Assembly: GCA_040385825.1 (NCBI GenBank)
Contig: JAZKGQ010000003.1
Location: 1 to 64,000, forward strand
Source of the DNA: JANNNF01 sp040385825
Lineage (GTDB): Bacteria; Pseudomonadota; Alphaproteobacteria; Rhodobacterales; Rhodobacteraceae
Direction of reading: 5' to 3'
Length of the DNA stretch: 64,000 nt
A program made the translations under genes and the position numbers. How positions within the stretch are numbered: position 1 is the first letter of the stretch; each line of letters starts with the position of its first letter. The notes beneath the pieces were generated by a model. It made no database searches and was not told where the DNA came from. It was given only the letters and a program-made list of their open reading frames with translations. Positions 26,168 through 34,981 of the stretch are shown here, piece by piece.

Positions 26168-27679
26168 TCAGAACCCCACATCCGGGCCGCCGCTGCCCTG
26201 CCAGGGTTTGGCGAGGTTGCCAAAGCGGGTGAAGCGGCCCTCGAAGGACAGTTCGACCGACCCGATGGGGCCGTGGCGCTGTTTGCCGATGATCACCTCG
26301 GCCTTGCCATGCACCTGTTCCATCACCGTCTGCCACTGGGCCATCTTTTCCAGCTCGTGATCGCCGGGTTTTTCGCGTTCCTTGTAGTATTCGTCGCGGT
26401 AGACGAACATCACCACATCTGCGTCCTGCTCGATGGACCCGGATTCGCGCAGGTCGGACAGTTGCGGGCGCTTGTCTTCACGGGATTCGACCTGACGCGA
26501 CAACTGCGACAGCGCGATCACCGGGATGTTCAACTCCTTGGCGATGGCCTTCAGGCCTTGCGTGATTTCCGACACTTCCTGCACACGGTTGTCGCCCTTG
26601 CCCGTGCCTTTGAGAAGCTGAAGGTAGTCGATGATCAGCACATCCAGCCCATGGGTGCGTTTCAGGCGGCGGGCGCGGGCGGCGACCTGGGAAATCGGCA
26701 GGGCGGGCGTGTCGTCGATGTAAAGGGGGCAGGCCTCCAGCGATTTGGCGGCCTCGACAAAGCGGCGAAATTCGCCTTCCTGCATGTCGCCCCGGCGGAT
26801 CTGCTCCGAGGGCACTTCAGAGGCTTCCGACAGGATCCGCGCGGCAAGCTGTTCCGCGCTCATCTCGAGACTGAAAAAGCCGACCACGCCGCCCTCAACT
26901 GCGCCTTCATGGCCTTCGACCGTGCGGCCGCGCTTGTAGGCCTTGGCGATGTTGAAGGCGATGTTGGTGGCAAGCGAGGTCTTGCCCATCGAAGGACGAC
27001 CGGCCAGAATCAGCAGGTCGGAGGAATGCAGCCCGCCCAGTTTCTTGTCCAGATCGACCAGCCCGGTGGAAATGCCCGCAAGACCGCCGCCGCGCTGATA
27101 GGCGGCGTTGGCCACATTGACAGCGTCGGTTACCGCCTTGAGAAAGCTTTGAAATCCCTTTTCGGCGGTGCCCTGTTCGCCCAGTTTGTACAGCCGCTGT
27201 TCGGCCTCGGTGATCTGGTCGCGGGGTTCCGAGGCAATGTCGATCTTGGCGGCCTGGGCCGAGATGTCGCGGCCCAGCCCGATCAACTCGCGCCGCACGG
27301 CAAGGTCATAGATCATCTGCGCGTAGTCGCGCGCGGCAAAGGACGAAATCGCAGCCCCGGCCAGACGCACCAGATAGGCCGGGCCCCCCAGATCGCGCAG
27401 CCCTGCGTCATCCTCAAGGAAGGCCTTCAGCGTGACCGGGCTGGCCAGCGCGTTCTTCTGGATGCGGGCGGCCGCGATCTGGAAGATGCGCTGATGCACG
27501 GGGTCAAAGAAATGGTCGGACTTCACCACCGAGGCGATGCGGTCATAGATGTCGTTGTTGGTCAGGATCGCGCCCAGCAACTGCTGCTCGGCCTCGATGT
27601 TCTGCGGCAGCACGTCGGTTTCCGGGGCGGGGGCCAGCGGGGCCGGCGCCATCTGCCGCAGATTTGCAATCTCGTTCAT
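26168..27679 (-). CDS. dnaB: replicative DNA helicase
   Basis: A 503-aa hexameric helicase that unwinds DNA at the replication fork. The N-terminal DnaB domain (from LPQNIEAEQQLLGAIL, about residue 23) is followed by the RecA-like domain with Walker A GRPSMGKTSLATN, GFFSLEMSAEQLAAR, VLIIDYLQLL (Walker B) and QLSRQVESREDKRPQLSDLR (cited as two motifs, QLSRQVE and RPQLSDLR). No intein. The ATG at 27679 gives a normal N-terminus; upstream in-frame sequence to 27841 is not family-like. An R1 repeat lies directly behind its stop. Confidence 0.96.
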   Translation of the reverse strand: MNEIANLRQMAPAPLAPAPETDVLPQNIEAEQQLLGAILTNNDIYDRIASVVKSDHFFDPVHQRIFQIAAARIQKNALASPVTLKAFLEDDAGLRDLGGPAYLVRLAGAAISSFAARDYAQMIYDLAVRRELIGLGRDISAQAAKIDIASEPRDQITEAEQRLYKLGEQGTAEKGFQSFLKAVTDAVNVANAAYQRGGGLAGISTGLVDLDKKLGGLHSSDLLILAGRPSMGKTSLATNIAFNIAKAYKRGRTVEGHEGAVEGGVVGFFSLEMSAEQLAARILSEASEVPSEQIRRGDMQEGEFRRFVEAAKSLEACPLYIDDTPALPISQVAARARRLKRTHGLDVLIIDYLQLLKGTGKGDNRVQEVSEITQGLKAIAKELNIPVIALSQLSRQVESREDKRPQLSDLRESGSIEQDADVVMFVYRDEYYKEREKPGDHELEKMAQWQTVMEQVHGKAEVIIGKQRHGPIGSVELSFEGRFTRFGNLAKPWQGSGGPDVGF

Positions 27680-27950
27680 GCCTGCCTCTGGTGTTCTTGC
27701 CGGGTCTGATGCCGGAATGTCGAAGATGCCTTTTGCCGCAATCGCCCCCCTTGCCGCAATCCCCTGACAAGTCTGTGGATAAGGCCAGACCCCGGCAGAC
27801 CGGAGTCGACGGGCAGCGATGGCCCAGTTTGAGCCTACCACATCTTGTGGAGATTACAGCGATCAATAGCACAAAAGGGGTGGCTTATCCCCAGAATCAG
27901 CAAAACCTGTCAGTCTGGGGTGACGCTACGTCAGTTTTGTGACGCCTGAC
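27680..27950. other. dnaB-pyrE intergenic region, no gene seen
   Basis: 271 bp between two minus-strand genes. I see no convincing gene or RNA. It is less GC-rich than its surroundings around 27830-27930 and should hold the dnaB promoter. Confidence 0.5.
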
Positions 27951-28631
27951 TCAGGCAGGTTTGCGCGCATCCTGCCAGGCGCGGGGGTCGTTCAGGAACA
28001 GCTCGACTTCGGCCAGCGTGGCCGCGTCAAAGGCGCCTTGCGCGCGGGCCTCGGCCAGCACGTCCCACCAGGTGCACAGGTGATGCAGCGCGACGCCGTG
28101 ATCGGCCAGCCGTTCGACGGTGCCGGGGAAGATGTCGTAGTAAAAGATTACCGCCGTATGGGCACAGGTTGCCCCGGTTTCGCGGATGGCATCGACGAAG
28201 GACAGCTTCGATCCGCCATCGGTGGTCAGGTCTTCCACCAGCAGCACGCGCTGGCCGGGGGTCATCGCGCCCTCGATCCGGGCGTTGCGGCCATAACCTT
28301 TGGGTTTCTTGCGCACATAGGTCATCGGCAGCGCCAGCCGTTCGGCCACCAGGGCGGCAAAGGGAATGCCAGCCGTTTCGCCGCCTGCGATGTTGTCAAA
28401 CGCCTCGAACCCGGCATCGCGCAGCACGGTCGCCGACATGAAATCCATCAGCATCGACCGGATGCGCGGGTAAGAGATCAGCTTGCGGCAGTCGATGTAG
28501 GTCGGCGAGGGCAGGCCCGAGGCCAGCGTGAACGGGGTTGCGGCGTTGAAATGCACCGCCTTGATTTCCAGCAGGGCGCGGGCGGTCAGGCGGGCAATCT
28601 CGGCGGCGGGGGGGAAGCTGGCGGCGATCAT
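27951..28631 (-). CDS. pyrE: orotate phosphoribosyltransferase
   Basis: Joins orotate to PRPP to form OMP in pyrimidine synthesis. The 226-aa protein has the PRPP-binding motif VLLVEDLTTDGGS, the YVRKKPKGYGRNARIEG catalytic lysine segment and the orotate region HFNAATPFTLASGLPSPTYID (cited as adjoining strands). The ATG at 28631 follows AAGGA at good distance; a longer frame to 28649 has no site. Same direction as pyrC, 98 bp away. Confidence 0.95.
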   Translation of the reverse strand: MIAASFPPAAEIARLTARALLEIKAVHFNAATPFTLASGLPSPTYIDCRKLISYPRIRSMLMDFMSATVLRDAGFEAFDNIAGGETAGIPFAALVAERLALPMTYVRKKPKGYGRNARIEGAMTPGQRVLLVEDLTTDGGSKLSFVDAIRETGATCAHTAVIFYYDIFPGTVERLADHGVALHHLCTWWDVLAEARAQGAFDAATLAEVELFLNDPRAWQDARKPA

Positions 28632-28660
28632 GGGCGGTCCTTCTGGCATTCATACTGGCT

Positions 28661-28725
28661 TAAATATCCGCGCCGCAGGCTTCAACGTCTGCAAAGGGCC
28701 TCCGGCGGGAATATCTGGCAAAGAG
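28661..28725 (+). repeat. R1 repeat copy f (degenerate)
   Basis: GCCTCCGGCGG-GAATATCTGGC at 28698-28720 matches the family head; upstream TTAAATATCCG (28670-28680) is a second, inverted GATATTT-like piece. It lies between pyrC and pyrE. Confidence 0.5.
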
Positions 28726-28729
28726 CTGT

Positions 28730-29770
28730 TCAGGCCTCGACGTACCAATGCACGGGGAAGCCGGGGTTGAAGACGGTGACGGGGCCAGCCTCGGTCAGGA
28801 TCTTGGCGGGGAAGACATGAGCCGCCTCGTGCCGGGCCAGGATCACGCGCGCCTCGGTCAGCGGCAGGCCATAGAAGGCCGCGCCATTCAGGCTGGTAAA
28901 GGCCTCCAGCCGGTCAAGGGCACCGTCTTCGTCAAACACATGGGCCAGCAGCGGCAGGGTGTTGGTGGCGGTAAAGCAGCCGGCACAGCCGCAGGCATGT
29001 TCCTTCAGCGCATCGACATGCGGGGCGGAATCGGTGCCGAGGAAAAACCGCGCGTCGCCTGATGTGGCGGCCTTGCGCAGGGCAAGGCGGTGGCTTTCAC
29101 GCTTGGCCACCGGCAGGCAGTAGTAATGCGGGCGGATGCCGCCGACCAGCAGGTGGTTGCGGTTCAGGATCAGGTGGTGGGTGGTGATGGTGGCGGCAAG
29201 GGTGGGGCCGCCTTCGCGCGCATAGTCCACGCCCTGCGCGGTGGTGATATGTTCCATCACCACGCGCAGTTCCGGCAGGCGGCGGCGCAGCGGGGCCAGC
29301 ACGGTGTCGATGAACACGGCTTCGCGGTCGAAGATGTCGACCTCGGGCGTCGTCACCTCGCCATGGGTGCACAGGGGCAGGCCGATCTCGGCCATTTTCT
29401 CCAGCACGGGCATCACGCGGTCCAGATCGCGCACGCCGCCATGGCTGTTGGTGGTGGCCCCGGCGGGGTACAGCTTCACCGCCTTGATCAGACCCGCGGC
29501 ATGGCATGCGGCCACATCGGCGGGATCGGTGCCTTCGGTCAGATACAGGGTCATCAGCGGTTCAAAAGCGGCCCCGTCCGGCAGGGCCGCCAGAATGCGG
29601 TCGCGGTAGGCGCGCGCATCGGCCCCGGTCACCACCGGCGGCACGAGGTTCGGCATGATGATCGCGCGGGCGAAATGCCGGGTGGTTTCGGGCAGCACAC
29701 CGTGCAGCATCGCGCCATCGCGCAGGTGCAGGTGCATGTCATCGGGGCGGCGGAGGGTGATGCGGGTCAT
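28730..29770 (-). CDS. pyrC: dihydroorotase, homodimeric PyrC type
   Basis: Cyclises carbamoyl aspartate to dihydroorotate. The 346-aa zinc enzyme has the metal motif MHLHLRDG (His13, His15), the carboxylated-lysine segment KLYPAGATTNSHGG, HITTAQ and GTDSAPH. The length and DDMHLHLRDGAM start put it with the E. coli-like short class. It ends next to an R1 repeat and is co-oriented with pyrE, so the two may share a transcript. Confidence 0.95.
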   Translation of the reverse strand: MTRITLRRPDDMHLHLRDGAMLHGVLPETTRHFARAIIMPNLVPPVVTGADARAYRDRILAALPDGAAFEPLMTLYLTEGTDPADVAACHAAGLIKAVKLYPAGATTNSHGGVRDLDRVMPVLEKMAEIGLPLCTHGEVTTPEVDIFDREAVFIDTVLAPLRRRLPELRVVMEHITTAQGVDYAREGGPTLAATITTHHLILNRNHLLVGGIRPHYYCLPVAKRESHRLALRKAATSGDARFFLGTDSAPHVDALKEHACGCAGCFTATNTLPLLAHVFDEDGALDRLEAFTSLNGAAFYGLPLTEARVILARHEAAHVFPAKILTEAGPVTVFNPGFPVHWYVEA

Positions 29771-29862
29771 GGCGCCGGAGGTAGCGCAATTCGCGCGCCG
29801 ATTCCAGTGGCAACGCGCGCAATCTCGGGGCAGGTTCGACGCCGGCAGGCAAGGAGGATGCG

Positions 29863-30258
29863 ATGCTTCGAGGCGTGATTCTGGTATCTGCGGCGCTGAT
29901 TGCCCCGCCTGTTCTGGCGCAGGACAGCCGCTGCGACGGCTTTGCCACCACCATCGAGATCAGCCAGTGCCTGCAAGGCCTTCTGGCCGAAGAAGATGCC
30001 CGCCTGAACGTGGCCTACCGGGGGGCGATGGCGGTGATGAAGTCCACCGACGCAGGCTTGCCTGCCAGCCTGACAGGGGCCGAAGCCGCGCTGCGGTCGG
30101 CGCAGCGGGCTTGGCTTTCGTTCCGTGATACGGGCTGTGCGGCCGAAGGGTTTCGCTATCGCGGCGGCACGGCAGAAGGGCTGGCCGTTGCGCAATGCCT
30201 GATCCGCCAGACCCAGACCCGCACCGGCGAGTTGCTGGATATGCAGACCGAATACTGA
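29863..30258 (+). CDS. secreted LprI-like (DUF1311) protein
   Basis: A 131-aa protein with a clear signal peptide (MLRGVILVSAALIAPPVLAQ, cut near residue 20). The mature part resembles the DUF1311/lysozyme-inhibitor LprI family: C-D-G ... ISQCLQ, LNVAYRGAM and RAWLSFRDTGC, with four cysteines that could form two disulfides. AAGGAGG precedes the ATG by 6 bp. Probably periplasmic; function as an inhibitor of lysozyme is known only for some relatives. Divergent from pyrC. Confidence 0.8.
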   Translation: MLRGVILVSAALIAPPVLAQDSRCDGFATTIEISQCLQGLLAEEDARLNVAYRGAMAVMKSTDAGLPASLTGAEAALRSAQRAWLSFRDTGCAAEGFRYRGGTAEGLAVAQCLIRQTQTRTGELLDMQTEY

Positions 30259-30260
30259 CC

Positions 30261-31223
30261 TCAGGGGCTGACCGGTTCGCCGGGCAAGCTGGCCAGCCTG
30301 CGCGCCAGCCGGGGCGCGTGCATCCGCGTGGTGATCGACCGCAGGGCGTGGCGTTCCAGCTTGATCCGCCCCAGTTCCTGCGTGCGCTGCACGATCAGCC
30401 GCAGATACGGCCCGAAATCGCGCCGCGCCCGCCAGAGCCTGGCAAACCCCGCCGCCGTCAGGCTGCCCTCGGCGGCGGCGTCCAGAATCGGTCCCAGCAG
30501 GTTCAGGCTGTTCAGCATCTCGTCCACCCGCGCGCCGCAATGGCGGGTGGGCAAGGACGTGACATGCGGGCGGGCAAACAGGGCCGCGTGCATCGCATCG
30601 GGGGCATGTAGCGGGTCGTGGATCAACCAGACCTGCCCGGTGCCTTCGGTCATGTCGGGGGCATAGCCATAGCGGTCGGTAAAGCACAGGCGGCGGGCGG
30701 CACGGTCGCGGCTGTCCCATCCGGCGCGGGCGGGGTCTTGCGTCGCGCGCGGGGCGATGGCCACCACCGCAGCCCCCGGCGCCACCACCGAAAACGCGGT
30801 CGCCGCATAGCCGCCCATATCGGCGCCGTAAAACAGCACCCGGTCGAAATCCTCAAAAAACGCGTCGTCGACCAGCCGGTCGAAATAGCCATAGACCGCC
30901 CGGTCCCTGTACCATGTCGGCCCGTCGCAGATGATGCACAGATGCGACCAACCCCGGCTGGACGCCAGCGCATAGCCCTGCGGCAGGCTGTCCTTGCTGG
31001 CCCTGATGCTGGCGGCGGTTTCAAACGTGACCAGCAGGGTGGGCGCGTTCTCGGCAAAGAAGGCCCAGTGGCGGCGACCCAGCGGTTCCAGATAGCCGTC
31101 GTCCTCGGCAATGGCGTCCATCGCGGTCAGCCAGCCTGCCAGCCCCGTCTCTGCCAGCCCCGTCTCTGCCAGACCCGTCTCGGGGGGCAGATCCAGCACA
31201 GGTTCTGATCGCGGATCGGGCAT
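30261..31223 (-). CDS. alpha/beta-hydrolase-like protein, function unknown
   Basis: A 320-aa protein with a Rhodobacteraceae-type core: SSRGWSHLCIICDGPTWYR, AVYGYFDRLVDDAFFEDFDRVLFYGADMGGYAATAFS, here split at its loop. GADMGGYAA resembles the nucleophile elbow of alpha/beta hydrolases with Asp in place of Ser. As I recall, relatives are often labelled PAPS reductase; none of the Cys or PP-loop motifs of that family are here. The N-terminus holds three exact copies of a 15-bp unit giving ETGLA repeats. The ATG at 31223 lacks a strong binding site. It sits next to glycosyltransferase genes. Confidence 0.65.
   Translation of the reverse strand: MPDPRSEPVLDLPPETGLAETGLAETGLAGWLTAMDAIAEDDGYLEPLGRRHWAFFAENAPTLLVTFETAASIRASKDSLPQGYALASSRGWSHLCIICDGPTWYRDRAVYGYFDRLVDDAFFEDFDRVLFYGADMGGYAATAFSVVAPGAAVVAIAPRATQDPARAGWDSRDRAARRLCFTDRYGYAPDMTEGTGQVWLIHDPLHAPDAMHAALFARPHVTSLPTRHCGARVDEMLNSLNLLGPILDAAAEGSLTAAGFARLWRARRDFGPYLRLIVQRTQELGRIKLERHALRSITTRMHAPRLARRLASLPGEPVSP
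31137..31181. repeat. three tandem 15-bp units inside a coding region
   Basis: TGCCAGCCCCGTCTC twice, then the same with one change (TGCCAGACCCGTCTC), in frame and giving ETGLA three times in the N-terminus of the 320-aa protein. Such units change number by slippage. Confidence 0.85.
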
Positions 31224-31378
31224 CGGACTCTCTCGGTACGGGTCGGAAAACGACAGGTCCCAAGTTTCGCGCGAATACCGGCAGGCAGCAAGGCCGGAAC
31301 GAAAGCCGTTGCTGCGGCATCGGCAACAAAGCGCATCGCCTGTTTCCATTCAGGCGACAGTTCGCTTGATTTCAAAGA

Positions 31379-32410
31379 CTAATCACCCTTGGGTGGAAGC
31401 CCGTGCCGCCAGATCAACCTTGCCTGATCCGCGGTCAGGGCGCGGGCCGGCGGCGTCATCAGCAGCCGCCCGAACAGCGCGCGCCAGGGTTCGTCGCGCA
31501 TCAGGGCGGCAAACCTTGCCTGCCGCCAGGCCACCGCCGCCCGGTGCAGCGGCCCCAACACGGCATCCGCCAGCAGATCGGCCCGCAAAGCCCCGCTGTC
31601 CAGCGCCAGAACCGAGGCATCCTCGACATCGCAGAAATTGCGCTCGACCCAATAGCTCATGTCGAAGCTCTGCCCCTCGCGGTTGGCGCGGCCCCGGTCG
31701 CATTTCACCAGATAGCCTTCCATGCTGCCAAGCGCATAGTGGTTCAACTGCACCAGCCCATAGTTGTCCTGGCCAAAGGGCGAAAAGATCCGCCCCTTGC
31801 GAAACTCGGGCGGCAGAGCGCGCCCCGACCCGTCCACCCAGACGGCCGCGTCGACCCGCCCCGCCTGCGGGCTGCGCGGGCGATGTACCCCCAGCTTGGC
31901 ATAGGTGCCGTCATTGGCAAACAGCGTCTTGAACAGCGCCGCCCGCCATGGCCAATGCAGCACGGCAGGGGCGGCGCGGATGAAGGTTTCCGTCACGGGC
32001 TGATCGGCAATCGCGATCACACCTGCATTGCCGAACAGCCGCCAGGTCAGCGGAATCGCCGTGGCACTGGGCAGGGCGGCCAAGAGGGCCGCTAAAGTCC
32101 GGTCGCCGACATGCACGTTGACGAACTCGTCAATATCCAGAACCAGCAGCCATTCTGCCCCGCGCACCAAGGGGTGACGGTCCGCCGCCTTCAGCGCCGC
32201 CCATTGCGGGCCTTCGGGATGCGGGCCTGTGTTGCGGATATGGGTCAGCCAGCCCATGGCGGCCAGACGGTCCAGCATCAGATCGGTGCCATCGCTGCAA
32301 TCGTTGGAAAACACCAGAAAATCGCTGAACCCGCAGGCCCGGTGATGCGCCAGCCACTCCAGCAGGAATGCCCCTTCGTTGCGCACTGTCAGCACCGCCA
32401 CCGCCCGCAT
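31379..32410 (-). CDS. glycosyltransferase, family 2 (PF13704-like)
   Basis: A 343-aa GT-A-fold glycosyltransferase: VAVLTVRNEGAFLLEWLAHH at the start, FSNDCSDGTDLMLDRL, the metal motif VLDIDEFVNV and LTWRLFGNAG, KLGVHRPR and VQLNHYAL. The same series is in the C-terminal half of the next gene upstream (32589-34841), so the two are paralogues. No signal or membrane segment, so cytoplasmic. Acceptor and sugar are unknown; a surface polysaccharide or glycolipid is likely. An R1 repeat lies upstream. Confidence 0.82.
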   Translation of the reverse strand: MRAVAVLTVRNEGAFLLEWLAHHRACGFSDFLVFSNDCSDGTDLMLDRLAAMGWLTHIRNTGPHPEGPQWAALKAADRHPLVRGAEWLLVLDIDEFVNVHVGDRTLAALLAALPSATAIPLTWRLFGNAGVIAIADQPVTETFIRAAPAVLHWPWRAALFKTLFANDGTYAKLGVHRPRSPQAGRVDAAVWVDGSGRALPPEFRKGRIFSPFGQDNYGLVQLNHYALGSMEGYLVKCDRGRANREGQSFDMSYWVERNFCDVEDASVLALDSGALRADLLADAVLGPLHRAAVAWRQARFAALMRDEPWRALFGRLLMTPPARALTADQARLIWRHGLPPKGD

Positions 32411-32432
32411 CAGATGCTCCCCCTGATTTCAC

Positions 32433-32485
32433 AATGGCCCAAATATCCATGCTGGAATGACTTCATTCCAGCTTGCCGGAGGCAC
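32433..32485 (-). repeat. R1 repeat copy g
   Basis: Minus-strand copy: GCCTCCGGCAA, hairpin GCTGGAATGA-AG-TCATTCCAGC (32451-32472), then GATATTTGGG. Almost the same as copy e. The ACAGATGATG end is lost. Confidence 0.75.
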
Positions 32486-32540
32486 CGACACTTGCCCCAA
32501 GCACCTCGACCGGCGCCCCACACCCCGCGGCAACCGGCCC

Positions 32541-32562
32541 AAAAATTTGCGGCCAAATTTTT
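32541..32562. terminator. A/T-rich palindrome between glycosyltransferase genes, possible terminator
   Basis: AAAAATTTG-CGGC-CAAATTTTT, a perfect 9-4-9 inverted repeat 26 bp behind the stop of the 750-aa glycosyltransferase. The stem is A/T-rich, so it is weak as a terminator stem but ends in T-runs on both strands. Confidence 0.4.
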
Positions 32563-32588
32563 AGCCCCCTGAATGCAGCACCCGCACG

Positions 32589-34841
32589 TCAATGCTCTGC
32601 CTCGCCCTCGAACTCGACGGTGAAAAAGAACTCCGGCCCGTGATCGCCTTCATGCAGATCGGGCGGAATGACCCCCGGCCCCGCCGCAAACACCGCCGAT
32701 CCGAAATGCTGCTGCATCCGGCACAGCTTTTCCATCCGCGCCCCCGTCAACTCGCCATAGAAGCGCTGGTAGGTTTCGGTCTGCATCAGCTCGGCAATCT
32801 TGGCGCGGTGGCAGGCGACCGCATGGGCGTGGGCGGCGGCAATGTCGGGGTCGGCCAGCAGGCGGGCCATCTCGGCCTCGACGGCCGGGATCATCCGCTG
32901 GATAGAAGTCTCTGCCTCCAGATTGTGGTTCATGCGGAACCAGTAGTTCAGCCCCTGATCGCGGTCCACATGGTTGACCCGGCCCCGGTCGCGTTTCACC
33001 AGAAAGGATTCCGCCGACCGCACGGCATAATGGTTCAACTGCACCCAGTCATAGCCATAGGTTTCCAGCGTCGACCGCCAGCCGTTGCGGAACATTTCCT
33101 TCGGCAGGGGCTGGCCCGACCCGTTCAGCCAGCGCACATCCTGCCACAGGTCGGGCTTCAGCCCCTTGGGGCGATGCACCCCCAGTTTCTTGTAGATGTC
33201 GATGTTGCGGAACAGGGTCTTGAAGCCCCAGGCCTGATGCGGTTTGCGGATCACTTCGGGGGCGCAGCGGGTGAACTGGCGGATCAGCAGATCGTCGGCA
33301 TAGGCGTGCACCTCGGCATTGCCGAACAGCCGCCAAGTCAGGCTGATCATGTTGGCCTCGCCCATGGCGGAATAAAGCGCGGCCAGCGTGCCATCGCCGA
33401 TCTTTATGTCAATGAATTCATCCACATCCATGCAGATGCCCCAGGCGCAGTTGCGCATGACGGGTTCGGATTCGGCGGCTTGCAGGGCGGCGTGCTGCGG
33501 TTTCAGCCCGCTGTCCTTGAACGGGTTTTCGCGCCACTGGCACAGGCCCTTGGTCTGCATCATCTGCAACATGGTGTCGGTGCCGTCGGTGCAGTCGTTG
33601 GTGTAGATCAGGAAATCATCCACCCCGATCACCCGGTGATAGGCGATCCATTCCAGTATGAAGGGGCCTTCATTCTTCATCGTGGTGACAATCGCCGTCC
33701 GCCCCGCACCCGATGCGGGGCCTCGGGGTTTGCTGGGCTTGGAGGCCGGGGGCCGAATGGGCTTGTGCCCGAATGTCCCTTGCGACAGGGCCAGCAGGTC
33801 GGGGTCTTCGATCAGGCTGGTCTTGGGGGCCAGTTCCGCGCTGGCCCGGCCCGGCACCCGCAGCGCCATGGCGCGCAGGAACAGGGCAGGGGGCGTCTTG
33901 GGGTTGGCATGGGCGATGCGGGTTTGCCGCCAGGTGTTTTTCAGCCCCGCCTTGACCGGGGCCACGGCCCAGCGGGCCGATCCGCGCGTGGCATCGAACT
34001 GGCGGCAGATGTGGTCGCCAAAGCGGGCCTCGCCTGCCTCGCGCACCCGCCAGGGATAGATGCGCCGGCCCGCCAGTGGCACCACCCCCTCGGCCACAGC
34101 GCGGTCGAACACCGACGGCGCACCGGGGGCCAAAGGGGCCAGCAGGTCGATCGCCTCAAGCTGCACCACGGCGCGGGCGTCCGACAGGTACTGCCATTTC
34201 AGCGCCTCGTACAGTACGCCTTCGCCAAGCGGCGCGCGCCAGGGGTCGGGGCCTGGCACCTGCATCCGGTCCTTGCCGGGGGCGTCGGGGGCGAGGTAGG
34301 GGTGGGTTTCCGGGCCGGTGTCGGGCTTGCCGGTGGGGACCGGCACATCCAGCACGGTGACCGCCATTGCCCCGCCGACCGCCGCGCCAAGGGCGGCCGC
34401 AAACCCCGCAGGATCGTCGCCGGGAACTCGGTTCACCACCAGCGCCGCATCGGCCCCGTGGTGGCGGGCGTGGTAGATCAGCCCTTCGGCCACCTGAGCC
34501 GCAGATTCCTCGACCCGCGCAATCAGCATCACATTGCGGCCGGCAAAGCCCGCTGTCTGCGGCGCCCCCACCTCCAGCAGCACCGCCCCGCCGCCCGCAA
34601 GGCTCAACCGGAACGCCCCGGCACGGCCCAGGCTGACCAGCATCAGCCCGCCCGAAATCTCGCGCATCTCCTCGAACCCCGCAGGCAGGATCGCGGCAGG
34701 GTCGGTGCCTGCGCCAAAGAACAGCCGCACCCGGCCATCGCCGCAGGCGACGCCGCCGAAAAAGCTGCCAAGGCCCGGCTGATGCAGGCCCTGCGCAGGC
34801 AGGGTCAGATGGGTCACCGGGAGTGCGTCAGATTTCGCCAT
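32589..34841 (-). CDS. two-domain protein with C-terminal family 2 glycosyltransferase
   Basis: A 750-aa protein. Residues about 385-680 form a GT-A glycosyltransferase closely like the neighbour at 31379: AIVTTMKNEGPFILEWIAYH, YTNDCTDGTDTML, MDVDEFIDI (DxD), LTWRLFGNAE, KLGVHRPKG and VQLNHYAV. The N-terminal 370 residues are not recognised: they are Gly/Ala-rich with short hydrophobic strands (RVRLFFGAGTDPA, MLIARVEES) and no membrane segment, and might be a second catalytic or binding domain. The ATG at 34841 is preferred to 34946, which adds Gly/Arg-rich sequence. Function inferred to be glycan assembly. Confidence 0.75.
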   Translation of the reverse strand: MAKSDALPVTHLTLPAQGLHQPGLGSFFGGVACGDGRVRLFFGAGTDPAAILPAGFEEMREISGGLMLVSLGRAGAFRLSLAGGGAVLLEVGAPQTAGFAGRNVMLIARVEESAAQVAEGLIYHARHHGADAALVVNRVPGDDPAGFAAALGAAVGGAMAVTVLDVPVPTGKPDTGPETHPYLAPDAPGKDRMQVPGPDPWRAPLGEGVLYEALKWQYLSDARAVVQLEAIDLLAPLAPGAPSVFDRAVAEGVVPLAGRRIYPWRVREAGEARFGDHICRQFDATRGSARWAVAPVKAGLKNTWRQTRIAHANPKTPPALFLRAMALRVPGRASAELAPKTSLIEDPDLLALSQGTFGHKPIRPPASKPSKPRGPASGAGRTAIVTTMKNEGPFILEWIAYHRVIGVDDFLIYTNDCTDGTDTMLQMMQTKGLCQWRENPFKDSGLKPQHAALQAAESEPVMRNCAWGICMDVDEFIDIKIGDGTLAALYSAMGEANMISLTWRLFGNAEVHAYADDLLIRQFTRCAPEVIRKPHQAWGFKTLFRNIDIYKKLGVHRPKGLKPDLWQDVRWLNGSGQPLPKEMFRNGWRSTLETYGYDWVQLNHYAVRSAESFLVKRDRGRVNHVDRDQGLNYWFRMNHNLEAETSIQRMIPAVEAEMARLLADPDIAAAHAHAVACHRAKIAELMQTETYQRFYGELTGARMEKLCRMQQHFGSAVFAAGPGVIPPDLHEGDHGPEFFFTVEFEGEAEH

Positions 34842-34933
34842 GCATGCTGCCCTTTGCGGGGGGTCTGCCGCCCCTCTTTGCCCGGCCCTTGCTAGCACAG
34901 CTCCGCCCCGCTGGCCAAGCATCGCTGCCCCAC

Positions 34934-34981
34934 CCGACTGTTGCACCGTCCGACTGTTGCATCGCCCGACTGTTGCATCGC
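34934..34981. repeat. three tandem 16-bp units, CCGACTGTTGCATCGC
   Basis: Units start at 34934, 34950 and 34966; units 2 and 3 are identical and unit 1 differs at two or three positions. They lie in the 255-bp gap between divergent glycosyltransferase genes, about 100 bp upstream of the minus-strand start. Confidence 0.85.

Noticed and set aside
31137..31181. CRISPR-like array
   Set aside because: Units are 15 bp with no spacers and are in frame inside a gene.
34934..34981. Plasmid-type origin iterons
   Set aside because: Only three units, no replication initiator gene, and the surrounding genes are chromosomal.
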